From NCBI RefSeq assembly GCF_009877425.1, contig NZ_WXEY01000010.1, forward strand, positions 61,585-125,584: 64,000 nt of DNA. Direction: 5' to 3'. Every line of letters starts with the position of its first letter. The stretch's first letter is position 1. The position numbers were made by a program, and so were the translations under genes. Origin of the DNA: Heliomicrobium undosum (lineage in GTDB: Bacteria; Bacillota; Desulfitobacteriia; Heliobacteriales; Heliobacteriaceae). Positions 9,380 through 19,600 of the stretch are shown here, piece after piece. Below the pieces are notes generated by a model. The model saw only the letters and a program-made list of their open reading frames with translations, was not told where the DNA came from and made no database searches.

Positions 9380-10309
9380 ATGGATGTTCGTGTCTCCATC
9401 ATCGGAACAGGCAATGTGGGGGCAGCCACCGCCTTCGGGCTCCTCAGCGCCTCGACAGCCTCGGAACTGGTGCTTGTGGATATCAATAAAAAGAAGGCCG
9501 AAGGGGAAGCCATGGACTTAAGCCACGGCGTCTCCTTTGTCAGCCCCGTCGAGGTGGTGTCCGGCGATTACAGCGACTGCAAGGGATCGCGCATCGTCAT
9601 CTTCACCGCCGGCGCCAACCAGAAACCGGGAGAAACCCGGTTGGACCTGGCCGAGAAAAACACGGCCATCCTCAAACAAGCCATCCCCGAACTGATGAAA
9701 CACTGCCCTGACGCCATCTTGTTGATGGTCGCCAACCCCGTCGACATCCTGACCTACGCGGCCCTCAAAATCAGCGGCCTGCCCCCCCGGCAGGTCATCG
9801 GCTCCGGCACCGTCCTCGACAGTTCCCGCCTCCGCTACACCCTCAGCCGTCATTTCGGCGTCGACGTGCGCAACGTCCACGCCTACATCGCCGGCGAACA
9901 CGGCGATACGGAGGTGCCGCTCTGGAGCCTGGCGAATATTGCCGGCGCGGACCTGGAGCATATCGACTTCTTCGGCAAGGCGCCCCTTGACCGGCAAGCC
10001 CTTTTTGAAGAAACGAAAACGGCGGCCTACCACATCATTGAGCGCAAGGGCGCCACCTACTACGCCATCGCCCTCGCTGTCCGGCGCATCTGTGAGGCCA
10101 TCCTGCGCGACGAACACTCGGTGCTGACCATCTCCAGCCTCATAGAAGGCGACTACGGGATTCGCGATGTCTGTCTCAGCCTGCCCAGCCTCGTCTACGC
10201 CGGCGGCCGGGAAAGGATCCTCGACCTCCCTCTGAGCCATCAGGAGGAAGGTTTGTTGCGCCACAGCGCCGGCGAACTGCGCAAGGTGCTGTCCGGACTC
10301 GGATTCTGA
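9380..10309 (+). CDS. ldh: L-lactate dehydrogenase
   Basis: A 309-residue NAD-dependent 2-hydroxyacid dehydrogenase. GTGNVG (9-14) binds NAD. Substrate residues are Q81 in NQKPGETR, R87, R150 in LDSSRLR, and the catalytic His174 in GEHGDTE. Glutamine rather than arginine at position 81 indicates lactate/pyruvate rather than malate/oxaloacetate; this is inference from the known LDH/MDH discriminator. GAGGTGAG precedes the ATG. It is the last gene of the panB-panE-ldh unit and is followed by a 23-bp perfect hairpin. The link to pantothenate synthesis is positional only. Confidence 0.9.
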   Translation: MDVRVSIIGTGNVGAATAFGLLSASTASELVLVDINKKKAEGEAMDLSHGVSFVSPVEVVSGDYSDCKGSRIVIFTAGANQKPGETRLDLAEKNTAILKQAIPELMKHCPDAILLMVANPVDILTYAALKISGLPPRQVIGSGTVLDSSRLRYTLSRHFGVDVRNVHAYIAGEHGDTEVPLWSLANIAGADLEHIDFFGKAPLDRQALFEETKTAAYHIIERKGATYYAIALAVRRICEAILRDEHSVLTISSLIEGDYGIRDVCLSLPSLVYAGGRERILDLPLSHQEEGLLRHSAGELRKVLSGLGF

Positions 10310-10332
10310 TGGTATCCGTCTAGAAGGATCGG

Positions 10333-10387
10333 ATGAAAAACGGCAAGGCTGCTTCTTCTAGGGAAGCAGCCTTGCCGTTTTTCATGA
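10333..10387. terminator. Bidirectional intrinsic terminator between ldh and the TerC-family gene
   Basis: A perfect 23-bp stem (10333-10355 with 10363-10385) with a 7-base loop contains GAAAAA/TTTTTC, giving T-runs on both strands. It serves the convergent ldh (+) and TerC-like (-) genes. Confidence 0.9.
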
Positions 10388-10452
10388 CTGATATTACATC
10401 ATGCCGTCTTCGCGAAGGAAATCAAGCGGTTTGAACATGTCCGACCTTATTT

Positions 10453-11127
10453 TCATCTTCCTTCGGCGACTGCAGCCCTGTCTCTGATCCGCTTGCCGAT
10501 CAGTATGACGAAGGCTGTAATAACGAGTGGGACAAGATACTCCGATATGGGGATCTGTTGAACAAAGGGGCCGATGCTCTGATCATGGATGACCATTTTT
10601 CCCGCCGTCCAGGCGAGAATACCCGAACCGACGTAGACCAACCAGGTATGCCGGTGCAACAGGTTAGACAGAAAGGCGCTTCCCGTCAAAACAACCGGGA
10701 TGCTTAGGGCAAGTCCAAAGCCAAGCAAGTAAACATTCCCATGGGATGCCCCGGCTAATGCCAGCACATTGTCGAGACTCATCAACACGTCAGCGCTGAT
10801 GATGGTGAGTATGGCTTTTTTGAAATCACTTCCTACATTTATCATCTCGTCGACCGGTTTCTCGGGGTAAAGCAACTTCAGTGCGATCCACGCAAGGAGA
10901 AGCCCTCCGATAAACTGAATCAGGGGGATGCGCAACAGCAGCGCAACGATGAAGGTGAGGGCTATCCGAAGCCCTACGGCCATCGCCGCTCCCCAGAACA
11001 TCGCTTTCTTGCGGTATTCATCGGGCAGTCCTTTGGTTGCCATGGCGATGACAACCGCGTTATCACCGCTAAGTACAAGGTCTATGACGATAATATTGAT
11101 AATTCCTGCGATGAATGCCCAATCCAT
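10453..11127 (-). CDS. TerC-family integral membrane protein (YjbE-type putative metal exporter)
   Basis: A 224-residue polytopic membrane protein with about seven hydrophobic helices. Two TerC hallmarks with acidic residues inside membrane segments are visible: DLVLSGDNAVVIA near residue 15 and DVLMSLDNVLALA near 115. TerC/YjbE/YkoY proteins are implicated in manganese or other metal efflux during exoenzyme metalation. No yybP-ykoY riboswitch is seen in the short upstream gap; only ACGGAGGCG is found before the ATG. The substrate is inference. Confidence 0.85.
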   Translation of the reverse strand: MDWAFIAGIINIIVIDLVLSGDNAVVIAMATKGLPDEYRKKAMFWGAAMAVGLRIALTFIVALLLRIPLIQFIGGLLLAWIALKLLYPEKPVDEMINVGSDFKKAILTIISADVLMSLDNVLALAGASHGNVYLLGFGLALSIPVVLTGSAFLSNLLHRHTWLVYVGSGILAWTAGKMVIHDQSIGPFVQQIPISEYLVPLVITAFVILIGKRIRDRAAVAEGR

Positions 11128-11204
11128 TTTCGCCTCCGTATCGCTAATTTCAGTTTACATGGCTTCGTAAGCTAGGTTGCGCTCGCCGGAACCGCCTTAT
11201 TCCC

Positions 11205-11600
11205 CTACCGCCCGGTCAGCACCCGATTCGTCCTACCCGTCGATTGCACCCCCAAGACACCGCCGGCGGCGCCGAGCATCATGAGCATAAGCGCATCGGC
11301 GCCGGCAATGGTCAGTGAGTAAGCGCCCGTCGAAGACCACAAGGTCATGAAGAACAGCGCCAGCAGCATGCCTACGATCAGTCCTTGCAGCCAACCGCGG
11401 CGCCTGGCCAATCGGGCTGCCCGGTATCCGCCGAAAAAAGCCGCTGCCCCCAGGAGGACGATGATCCAGGGACTTAAAAAGTACACCGGCCCCGATAACC
11501 TCCAGAGAAGGACAATAGTCAGGGCCATTCCACCGGCGAGAATCGCAGCCGCCCGCAGTAGACCGGCCCAAACAGGCTTCCAGTGCCAGAGAGAGACCAT
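11205..11600 (-). CDS. TIGR04086-like four-helix membrane protein
   Basis: A 131-residue protein with four predicted membrane helices (about 12-33, 40-58, 70-90, 97-117) joined by short loops, one strongly basic (RAARLARRRGW). This architecture matches the TIGR04086/YrzE family of small Firmicute membrane proteins of unknown function. It lies upstream of and in the same direction as the TerC-like gene with a 77-base gap, so co-transcription is possible. The family call is by pattern only. Confidence 0.6.
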   Translation of the reverse strand: MVSLWHWKPVWAGLLRAAAILAGGMALTIVLLWRLSGPVYFLSPWIIVLLGAAAFFGGYRAARLARRRGWLQGLIVGMLLALFFMTLWSSTGAYSLTIAGADALMLMMLGAAGGVLGVQSTGRTNRVLTGR

Positions 11601-11834
11601 TGAACTCCCACTCCTTTTCTTTCTATGTCATCTTGCCCATGTCATCTTTCGCAAAGGGCCGACTTCCGCCTCACCCTTCCAATGATTCCACTACAGCTTA
11701 TGAGCCAGGGAAAGGAAAAAGGACAAGCGCCATAAGTTTCACTTTTTTCGGCAGGAATTCGGTAGCTTTTGTCTAATTCAGGTCTAGTCCAGACAGAATC
11801 TAAAATGTGGGCCATCACCACCAGGAGGTCATCC

Positions 11835-13250
11835 ATGAAACGCCTTAAGCCGGGAATCCCCTTGATCGCCGCCCTGCTCGTCGTCACCCTCGCCGCCTAC
11901 AACCTCGCCTCGAACAAACGCTTTCCCCTTACGACCGCCGACAGCATTGTTCCGGGCCCGGACACCCAGTGGGTTGAGGCAAAAACCCTTCCTCCCCTGG
12001 AAGATCTGCCGGCCGGTTACCATCTCGTCGACCTGAGAGAAATCTGTGAACAGGCACTTGCCTCCTACACGGTTCGCACGCCCGGCTTGGGTGACGTCAA
12101 ACCCACCCCGGAGAAGAAGTCAAGCGAGTCCGCCGCCAGAGACGAGGTCCAGTGGTCCAGCATCACCTTCAGCAACAAAAAAGAGCGCATGGCCTTCACC
12201 ACACGCAACAGTCTCTATGTGGTCAATATGAAATCCCGACAAGCGATCCGCCTGCACCGGCTCGCTGTTGAGGACGGGACTGAATTCTTCCCGGCCATCG
12301 CCTGGAGCCCCGACGACAGCATGGTCACCTTCGGCACGGTGACTCGCCCGAAAGGGGACGGCGCGCCCACCTACACAGTCAGCCTGGCGCGCGTCAACGA
12401 CGGTGACGTGAAGAATGTCCATCAGTCAGACAAACGTCCCAATCTGCCCATCTGGTCCCCGGATGACAAGTACATCGCCCTGGACAACCCCCTCTTCGTC
12501 TACGAGGTTAAAACCCAGAACCGCACCCCCGTTGGCATGGGGGCTGACCTGCGCTCGCCGCGGTGGTCGCCTGACAGCAGTTACCTCATTTTTAGCCAAT
12601 ACACTTCGCCGGAACGCTGCGAGATTTACCGCTACTCGCCGGAGACGCGGGAGATGCTGCAGATGACCGACCTCGGAAAAACGGTCGCCCCGGTCGCCTG
12701 GCTGAAGTACCCCTCCACGATCATCATGGAGACAGAGGCCACAGCGAACGGGAATGACACGGGCCGTCACCACGTTGGGGAGGTGCGCCCCCACTCGGAA
12801 AGCAGCATCCGCTGGCTTACCGGCTTTGACAGTGCCGAATCCAACCGTTTCCTCTGCGCTTCCCCCAATGAACGGCTGATCATCATGCGTCAGTTCCAGC
12901 CAGCGGCGAGCGCGGCGACGGCAACCCCGACGACAGCAGGAAAACTCGAGAACCGTTTCGATCTGATCGCCGCCAACCGGGAAATCACATCCTTTTTCGG
13001 CTGGCGCCGGGTCAAAATCCACAGCCTCCCCGTCGATACCCACCTGACCCACGCCTGGAACCGCGACGGCAAGCTCTTCTACATGATCGACGCCAGATCG
13101 GAAGGGGCTGCAGCCGGCGAATCGTCGAAATACGAGTTATACCTCTTCGACTTCGATCAGATGACCCGGCAGAAGGTGTGGGACGCTACGACCCCCCTGC
13201 GTCTGGTTGCCGTCGACGGATACAATACGGTTTATTATTGTCCCTACTAA
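11835..13250 (+). CDS. TolB-like beta-propeller protein with N-terminal membrane anchor
   Basis: A 471-residue protein. The start is the ATG at 11835, placed by AGGAGGTCATCC; the reading frame stays open upstream without another such site. A single hydrophobic helix (about 8-24) acts as signal anchor, so the rest is likely extracytoplasmic. Repeated WSPDD/WSPDS motifs (IAWSPDDSMVTFGT, PIWSPDDKYIAL, PRWSPDSSYLIFS) are the TolB/WD40-like propeller signature. No enzyme motif is evident; a scaffold or sensor role is guesswork. Confidence 0.75.
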   Translation: MKRLKPGIPLIAALLVVTLAAYNLASNKRFPLTTADSIVPGPDTQWVEAKTLPPLEDLPAGYHLVDLREICEQALASYTVRTPGLGDVKPTPEKKSSESAARDEVQWSSITFSNKKERMAFTTRNSLYVVNMKSRQAIRLHRLAVEDGTEFFPAIAWSPDDSMVTFGTVTRPKGDGAPTYTVSLARVNDGDVKNVHQSDKRPNLPIWSPDDKYIALDNPLFVYEVKTQNRTPVGMGADLRSPRWSPDSSYLIFSQYTSPERCEIYRYSPETREMLQMTDLGKTVAPVAWLKYPSTIIMETEATANGNDTGRHHVGEVRPHSESSIRWLTGFDSAESNRFLCASPNERLIIMRQFQPAASAATATPTTAGKLENRFDLIAANREITSFFGWRRVKIHSLPVDTHLTHAWNRDGKLFYMIDARSEGAAAGESSKYELYLFDFDQMTRQKVWDATTPLRLVAVDGYNTVYYCPY

Positions 13251-13304
13251 GTCACGTAAAAAAAACGCGCCTCCCGGGGCATGCTAACCCTGGGAGGTGA
13301 CCGC

Positions 13305-13457
13305 ATGCAGCACTGTTCAGGCTTCCGGAGGATGCACGCCAACGCAGCCCATTTTGCTGTTGTGGCCTATATCGGCCTGGTCGCTTGGTTCATTCGGGAA
13401 CTGCGGACCATCACCGACGCCGTCGTCGACATCCGTGAGGCGCTCCGGCGCCGGTAA
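13305..13457 (+). CDS. Small single-helix protein (50 residues), unknown
   Basis: A short frame with GGGAGGTGACCGC before the ATG. The product has a basic, histidine-containing N-terminus, one hydrophobic helix (AAHFAVVAYIGLVAWF) and a charged amphipathic tail ending EALRRR. An intrinsic terminator begins 8 bases after the stop. Position, ribosome site and terminator together suggest a real small membrane protein. Confidence 0.55.
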   Translation: MQHCSGFRRMHANAAHFAVVAYIGLVAWFIRELRTITDAVVDIREALRRR

Positions 13458-13464
13458 CCCTCCT

Positions 13465-13510
13465 GCCGCTTTGGCTGTATCCGGCACGCCGGTGGCCAAA
13501 GCGGCTTTTG
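13465..13510 (+). terminator. Intrinsic terminator after the 50-residue gene
   Basis: An 11-bp stem GCCGCTTTGGC/GCCAAAGCGGC (13465-13475 with 13495-13505) with an inner CCGGC/CCGG pairing is followed by TTTT. Confidence 0.75.
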
Positions 13511-13513
13511 CGT

Positions 13514-13558
13514 AAAAAAGCCCTGTCACCGCTTCCACTGCGGTGACAGGGCTTTTAT
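13514..13558. terminator. Bidirectional terminator at the end of the kor operon
   Basis: A 17-bp perfect stem (13516-13532 with 13540-13556) has a 7-base loop and T-runs on both strands. It lies about 55 bases beyond the korC stop on the minus strand. Confidence 0.85.
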
Positions 13559-13612
13559 TGATAGCATGCATGAAGGTGTATGGTACCATCCTCGGGATGC
13601 GCTTTCCATGCC

Positions 13613-14164
13613 TTAAGCGGCGTTCAAGGCTTCCTCAATCGCTTGAAAGCCGACGGCGATGGCCTTCTTGTTCATCTCCTCGGTCCCTTTCGGGATGCGG
13701 GAAAGGACAGCCTTTTCGAGGGCTTCCCGGGAGACGACGCCGGTCAGGCCGACGATAACAGCCAGGGCGACGATATTGGCCACCACTTCGCGACCCACGT
13801 CCTGGCGGGCCAGACGGCTGATGTCGATGCGGTAAACCCTTCCCTTCGTAGGCTCACAGTTCTTGACATAGGTGCTGTCGAGGATGACGATGCCGTCTTC
13901 CTTGACCTCATCGATGTACTTCTTGGCCGCTTCCGGGCTCATGGCCAGCAGCAGGTCAGCATCCTTGACTTTCATGTAGTCAATCCGGTCGCCGGAAATG
14001 ATGACCTCGGCTTTGGAGGAACCCCCACGGGACTCGGGACCATAGCTCTGGGATTGAACAGCGTTCTTCCCATCGAGGATGGCCGCTTCGGCCAGAATGA
14101 TCCCGCCGGTGATCAGACCTTGACCGCCGGTGCCGCCCAGTCGGATTTCCCAACTATCACGCAT
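13613..14164 (-). CDS. korC: 2-Oxoacid:ferredoxin oxidoreductase, gamma subunit
   Basis: A 183-residue gamma subunit. GGTGGQGLITGGIILAEA at the N-terminus and QSQSYGPESRGGSSKAEV are characteristic of the gamma domain of 2-oxoglutarate/2-oxoacid:ferredoxin oxidoreductases, where CoA is handled. Its start overlaps the end of korB by 8 bases. It is the last gene of korDABC and is followed by a strong terminator. Confidence 0.92.
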   Translation of the reverse strand: MRDSWEIRLGGTGGQGLITGGIILAEAAILDGKNAVQSQSYGPESRGGSSKAEVIISGDRIDYMKVKDADLLLAMSPEAAKKYIDEVKEDGIVILDSTYVKNCEPTKGRVYRIDISRLARQDVGREVVANIVALAVIVGLTGVVSREALEKAVLSRIPKGTEEMNKKAIAVGFQAIEEALNAA

Positions 14165-14984
14165 TGCTGTTGGCCTCCTTGAATCTGTCGATGATTTTTT
14201 CGTACTGCTCCGTATACTCTGGAGCCGGTACGTGGTGGAGGATACCCGTCAGGATTTTGCCTTCCTTTTTTTCCGGGGGCAGCCGGTCAGCCGCCTCCTT
14301 GGGTAGGCAATTGTCCTTCTGCCACTTGAGCATATCGGCGGCGCTGCCCTGCTTGTTCTTGCGACCGTAGTAGATGGGGCAGGCAGCGAGAGCCTCCACG
14401 AAGGAGAAGCCTTTATTGGTGATGCCGGCGTGAATGACGTCGGTCAACTGGCGCGTGTGGAAGGAGTTGCCGCGGGCCACATAGGTGGCGCCGGCGCCGA
14501 TGGCCAGGTTGCAGATGTCGAAGGGGCGCTCGATATTACCATACGGAGCGGTGGTCCCTTTTGCCCCGGTGGGGCTCATCGGCGAATACTGCCCACCAGT
14601 CATGCCGTAGATGTTGTTGTTGAAGAGGATCACATTAAGGTCGATGTTTCGCCGGGCGGCGTGGATGAAATGGTTGCCGCCGATAGAAGTGCAGTCGCCG
14701 TCACCGGTGATGACGAAGACGTTCAATTCCGGATTGGCCACCTTGACGCCAGTGGCGAAGGCGATGGCGCGTCCATGGGTGGTATGGAGGGTGTCGAAGT
14801 TCAAGTAGCCCGTTGCCCGGGAGGAGCAGCCGATGCCGGAGACGATGACCGTTTTATCCTGATCGAGGCCGGCCTTCTGGATGGCTTCCACTATTGACTT
14901 GACGATGATGCCGTTGGAGCAACCGGGACACCAGATATGGGGGAGTCGGTTGGTGCGGAAATACTGTTCGATTTCGGCAAACAC
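14157..14984 (-). CDS. korB: 2-Oxoacid:ferredoxin oxidoreductase, beta subunit (thiamine diphosphate binding)
   Basis: A 275-residue TPP-binding subunit. WCPGCSNG near residue 18 provides cluster-associated cysteines, and GDGDCTSIGGNHFIHA followed by LFNNNIYGMTGGQYSP forms the TPP/magnesium motif (GDGD...NN). The length and the SPTG segment match the 2-oxoglutarate class more than pyruvate enzymes, but the substrate is inference. The stop and start abut korA and korC tightly, as expected for one complex. Confidence 0.93.
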   Translation of the reverse strand: MFAEIEQYFRTNRLPHIWCPGCSNGIIVKSIVEAIQKAGLDQDKTVIVSGIGCSSRATGYLNFDTLHTTHGRAIAFATGVKVANPELNVFVITGDGDCTSIGGNHFIHAARRNIDLNVILFNNNIYGMTGGQYSPMSPTGAKGTTAPYGNIERPFDICNLAIGAGATYVARGNSFHTRQLTDVIHAGITNKGFSFVEALAACPIYYGRKNKQGSAADMLKWQKDNCLPKEAADRLPPEKKEGKILTGILHHVPAPEYTEQYEKIIDRFKEANSNA

Positions 14985-16121
14985 TTATAGTACCTCCTCG
15001 ACCTTCTCCCGGATGGTGTCGGGAGCGATCATTTCTCCGTCAGCCCGGCAGACGCCATAGACGGGTACCTGCCCTTCCACAGCGCTCTTGACCACATCCA
15101 GCACCTGGCCGAGGTTCATTTCCGCCACGATGATGGCCCGGGCGCCCTCGGCGACACGCCGGACGGCGTCGACCGGGAAGGGCCAGAGGGTGATCAGGCG
15201 CAGGAGGCCGACCCGCAATCCTTGGGCGCGCGCTTCCCGCACGACATAGGCCGCCGAACGGGACACACAGCCGTAAGCGATGATGACGACATCGGCGTCT
15301 TCTGTCTCGATCTCTTCCACCATGATGATCTCGTCGAGACCGCGGTCGACCTTGCGGTGCAAGCGCTCCAAGTGGGCGCCGACGACGGAGGAACTGTTGG
15401 AGGGGAACCCCGTCTCGTCATGGAGCAATCCGGTCACGTGGAACCGGTATCCTTCGCCGAAGTTGGCCATGGGCGGAACGAGTGTATCATCAACAGGGGC
15501 ATAGGCAACATACTGTCCGGGCGGAAGGTCGGTCTTTTTCCGATCCAACACTTCTAATTCGCCGGGGGCCGGAATGACCATCCGTTCCCGCATGTGACCG
15601 ATGACCTCATCAAGCATGAACAGGACAGGGATACGAAAGCGTTCGGACAGGTTGAAGGCCTTTACCGTCAGGTCAAAACACTCCTGCACCGAGTTGGGGC
15701 AGATGGCGATGACAGGATGGTCGCCATGGGTTCCCCAGCGGGCTTGCATCACGTCACCCTGGGAGGGCGCCGTCGGTCCGCCTGTGGAAGGACCGAGCCG
15801 TTGAACATCGACGACGACGCAAGGGACCTCTGCGAGGATGCCGTAGCCCAGGTTTTCCTGCTTGAGCGAGAAACCGGGACCGGAGGTAGCTGTCATGGAC
15901 TTGGCACCGGTCAGGGCGCCGCCGATGATGGCGGCCATGCTTGCGATCTCATCTTCCATCTGGATGAAACGCCCCCCCACCTGGGGCAGCCGTTCCGCTA
16001 GAATCTCCGCGATTTCTGTCGACGGGGTGATGGGATAACCGGCGTAGAATCGGAGGCCAGCATAGATGGCGCCTTCGGCGCAGGCCTGGTTGCCCTGCAT
16101 CAAGCGGGCCTTGTTGGGCAT
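14985..16121 (-). CDS. korA: 2-Oxoacid:ferredoxin oxidoreductase, alpha subunit
   Basis: A 378-residue subunit with the pyrimidine-binding region: GNQACAEGAIYAGLRFYAGYPITPSTE near the N-terminus, then QMEDEIASMAAIIGGALTGAKSMTATSGPG. I use the ATG at 16121, five bases after the korD stop, instead of an upstream start inside korD. GGGGGGAAGAG precedes it. The alpha subunit forms the catalytic core with KorB; electrons leave through KorD to ferredoxin. In anaerobes this complex makes or uses 2-oxoglutarate in a partial TCA cycle. Confidence 0.93.
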   Translation of the reverse strand: MPNKARLMQGNQACAEGAIYAGLRFYAGYPITPSTEIAEILAERLPQVGGRFIQMEDEIASMAAIIGGALTGAKSMTATSGPGFSLKQENLGYGILAEVPCVVVDVQRLGPSTGGPTAPSQGDVMQARWGTHGDHPVIAICPNSVQECFDLTVKAFNLSERFRIPVLFMLDEVIGHMRERMVIPAPGELEVLDRKKTDLPPGQYVAYAPVDDTLVPPMANFGEGYRFHVTGLLHDETGFPSNSSSVVGAHLERLHRKVDRGLDEIIMVEEIETEDADVVIIAYGCVSRSAAYVVREARAQGLRVGLLRLITLWPFPVDAVRRVAEGARAIIVAEMNLGQVLDVVKSAVEGQVPVYGVCRADGEMIAPDTIREKVEEVL

Positions 16122-16126
16122 GGTGG

Positions 16127-16342
16127 TCAAGTTCTCTTCCCCCCTGCGACGGAAATGGCGAAATCGGGACAATGATTTTCGCAAATCTTACACTTGGTGC
16201 ATTTTTTCGGTTGGACGAGGGTGGCTTTTCCCAGTTCATCAGCGCCCAGCGCTTTGGTGGGACAAAGGGCGTAGCAAATCCCGCAGGCCTTGCACCAGGC
16301 AAGATTGATCTGAACGGGCGCCTGTTCGACGGCGGATGACAT
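16127..16342 (-). CDS. korD: 2-Oxoacid:ferredoxin oxidoreductase, delta (ferredoxin-like) subunit
   Basis: A 71-residue 2[4Fe-4S] ferredoxin with CKACGICYALCP and CTKCKICENHCP, both with intact CxxCxxCxxxCP spacing. It is the first gene of korDABC. GAGGTG lies just before the ATG and a good sigma-A promoter about 100 bases upstream. As part of the complex it relays electrons from KorB to soluble ferredoxin. Confidence 0.93.
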   Translation of the reverse strand: MSSAVEQAPVQINLAWCKACGICYALCPTKALGADELGKATLVQPKKCTKCKICENHCPDFAISVAGGKRT

Positions 16343-16435
16343 CGCATCACCTCATACATTACTGCCAGAGCAAATTTCTTGCTTTGTAATCTTTTCCTGG
16401 AGAATTCAGAATTTTTAATCCTGCCTCGTATGCTC

Positions 16436-16465
16436 ATTGTAGTCCATGGCGAGAACAACTGTCAA
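16436..16465 (-). promoter_or_regulatory. Sigma-A type promoter of korDABC
   Basis: On the minus strand TTGACA (16460-16465) and TACAAT (16436-16441) are separated by 18 bases, close to consensus. The leader to korD is about 90 bases without obvious structure. The remainder of the 317-base gap 16343-16659 holds only this promoter and the terminator at 16588-16623. Confidence 0.8.
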
Positions 16466-16583
16466 TTTAAGTGAAACTATATATTTTCTCGTTTCCCCCA
16501 ATGAATGCTTAAAAGAAAAAAACAATCCAAGGGTTCGGCCTACAGCAAGTTTATCGACGTAAAGGATTGGCCTTTTGTCGATT

Positions 16584-16623
16584 AAGAAAGAAAAGACTGC
16601 CCCCAGCGGCGGGAAAGCAGTCG
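16584..16623 (-). terminator. Probable terminator of the histidine kinase operon
   Basis: GACTGC/GCAGTC (16595-16600 with 16617-16622) encloses a GC-rich inner stem and is followed on the minus strand by TTTTCTTTCTT. Confidence 0.6.
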
Positions 16624-16659
16624 CAAAAGGCAGATTTGTCACTCGCTGGAATTTCTCCT

Positions 16660-19600
16660 TCACGTGTGTTCAGGAGGAGGCATCCATTGCTTCAGGATCT
16701 CTCGCAGCTTTTCAGGACGGATCGGCTTGGTCGTATAGTCGTCCATGCCGGCAGCGAGACAACGTTCGCGGTCCCCTTGCATGGCGTTGGCCGTCATGGC
16801 GATGATGGGCAGACGGCCAACGCCTTCGGCCTCGGCGCGACGGATAGCCTGGGTCGCCTCATATCCGTCCATATCTGGCATCTGACAATCCATCAACACC
16901 AGGGAAAAGGGATGGCGCGCCACCGCTTCGACCGCCTCACGGCCCGTGGACACGCAATGCCCCTGATAGCCGAGCCGCTTCAACAGCAGCAGCGCCAGCT
17001 TCTGATTGGACCGGTTGTCTTCGACGACGAGGATTTCGCCTCCATCGAGTCGGGATATGTCCGCTAAGAAATCGCCGGACGTTGGCATGTCCCCGGCTGC
17101 CGGCAGTGGGACCGCTTTAGGCGTCGCCTCAGTGGTCGTCATCTGGGCGCCGCGCTTCACTGCAGGCGCCTCGGGTTGCTGCCCTTCCGGATTCTCTACC
17201 TCCGGCTGCGGCGCTTTCTCCGTCGATAAACGGGTCAGGCAGGCCGCCAGGTGGGCGCTTTTCACCGGTTTGACAAGATAGGCCGAGAATCCAGCGCGCA
17301 GCGCCTCCTCTCCCCGCTCCCGGCCGTCGATGGCGATCAACAGGATCAACATCGGCGCCGGGACACCCTCCTGCCTTCGGCGGGAGTCGCCTATGAACGG
17401 CAATCCGTCCTTAAATGAATGATACGGCAGCACATCGTCGATGATGATGAAGTCAAAGGGGGCCTGCGCCGCATGGGCCTCGTCAACAGCGCGCACCGCC
17501 TCATCTACGCTGCCGGCGCAGCGGCAACGGAGGCCCCAGGCTTCCCCGTAGCGGGCTAGAGTAACACTGGTTCCACCGCCGGCGAGAACAAGCATTCTTT
17601 TTCCTTTGATTGCGTCAGGCGACGGCGCCGGTTTAGCCACGGCGGTGAAGGGGACGGTAAACCAGAAGGTGGATCCACGCCCGAATTCGCTCTCCACGCC
17701 GATCTCGCCACCCATCAGATCGATGATGCGGCGGGAAATGGAGAGACCCAGACCGGTTCCGCCATACTTGCGCGTCGTCGACCCGTCGGCCTGGGTGAAG
17801 GGCTGAAAAAGACGCTGTCGGGCAACAGGCGACAGGCCGATACCCGTGTCGATCACCTCAAAACGCAGGCGGAGCGGACTGACATCCGGCGGATCGTCGG
17901 GGGTGATCAGGATGGTCACGCCGCCCTGTTCCGTAAACTTGACGGCATTGCCCCCCAGGTTAAGGAGGACCTGGCGCAACCGCCCCTCGTCTCCTCGCAG
18001 GACAGCGGGGATGGCGGGATCGATAAAGGTGCTCAGGGCCAACCCCTTTTTTCCCGCCCCGGCCGAAAGCATGTCGGCGATCGTTTCGACCGTATCGGCC
18101 AGGCGGAACTCGGTCTCATCGATGGTCATCTTCCCGGCTTCAATCTTGGAAAAGTCGAGGATATCGTTGATAATCCGGAGCAACCCCTCCGCTGATTCGC
18201 GAACAATGACGGCAAAATCGCGCTGCTGCGCATCGAGGTCGGTTTCCAGCAGGAGTTCGTTCATCCCCATGATAGCGTTCATGGGGGTGCGGATCTCATG
18301 GCTCATGTTGGCCACAAACTCCGATTTCAGCCGTGAAGCCTCCAATGCCTGATCGCGCGTTCGCGCCAGTTCATCCTGCACCCGCTTGCGCTCGATAAAT
18401 CCGCCGATGCCGGCGGCCATGGCGGCCAAAATCATCTTATCGTAGTCGGTCCAGGCGCGCTCCCGGCTGCAGTCGTCAAAACCGATGAATCCCCAGCAGA
18501 TCCCGCCAGCGAAGATGGGCACCGCCAGAAAGGACTGTATCCCCAGCGGAAGGAACACCTGCCGCTCCGCTTCCGAATAGGTCCGGCAGGTTCCGCTGAC
18601 CGGCTGTCCAGACCTAAAGGCGGCATACCAGTCGTTGAGGCCGTGCTCGTCATAAGAGAAGTTCTGCAAGTCCTGATTGTCGATCTGCGGCGAGACGGAT
18701 TCTCTAGTCCACTCGAAACGCTGGCTGATCGCCCAGCCCTCCGAGCAGGGATGGCGATGGTGCTCAAAAATATAGACACGATCGGCCCCTGCCGCTTGAC
18801 CCAAGCTGGCAAGCGCCACCTGGATGGCTTCATTGTACTCGCTGACGGTCAGCAGCCGCTGCGAACCTTCAGCGACCCCTTGCACGAGCACCCCCTGCTC
18901 CCGCAATTTTTCCGCCGACCGGCGGGCCGACCACAAGGCTTTAAAGAAGATCTGGACGACCCAGAACAAGGCCAACGTGGTGATGATGGCCACCATGCGG
19001 TAGCCGGCGATGGTGAACCGCCATAGGCGGTCGCTCACGTCCATGCCAAAAACAGCCACGATCCGATCGGATTCGGGATCGCGAATGACGGCATGACCGG
19101 AAACCCAGGTGCCCCAGTCGTCTTCAAGGGGTCCTTCGACAAAAGCCTCACCGGTAGAGAAGATCTCCCGCAACTCCGCTGAGGCGTCGTCATAGCTTTC
19201 TCCGGGGGGAGAGTAGTCGTCAGAGCTTTCGGGTTCTGAATCAAGGTAAAAAAACATGCCCTTTTCGTTTTGTCCCAAAAGATAGACAAAGCGAGCGTCC
19301 TCGTTCGCCGCCCGCATGGCCGCAACCCGCTCCCGCAAGCGCAGGTATTCGGGGTTGTCCAGATCGGCCTCTGTCCCTGAGAGACGGGCGATCATATTCC
19401 CGCCGATGGCTGCAGCCGCTGTTTTCGCCCGCGTCAACAGACTCTGGCGGGCATGGCTCTCACCAGCCTGGCCGACCAATTCTGTCGCCATCCATCCGAT
19501 CAGGAGCAACAGGAAGAACGCCCCGAGAGGACGCCACCAGACAATTTTCTCAGATAGGGGATGGTGGCGGCGCTCCCGCTCATCAACCAACCAGGCATAA

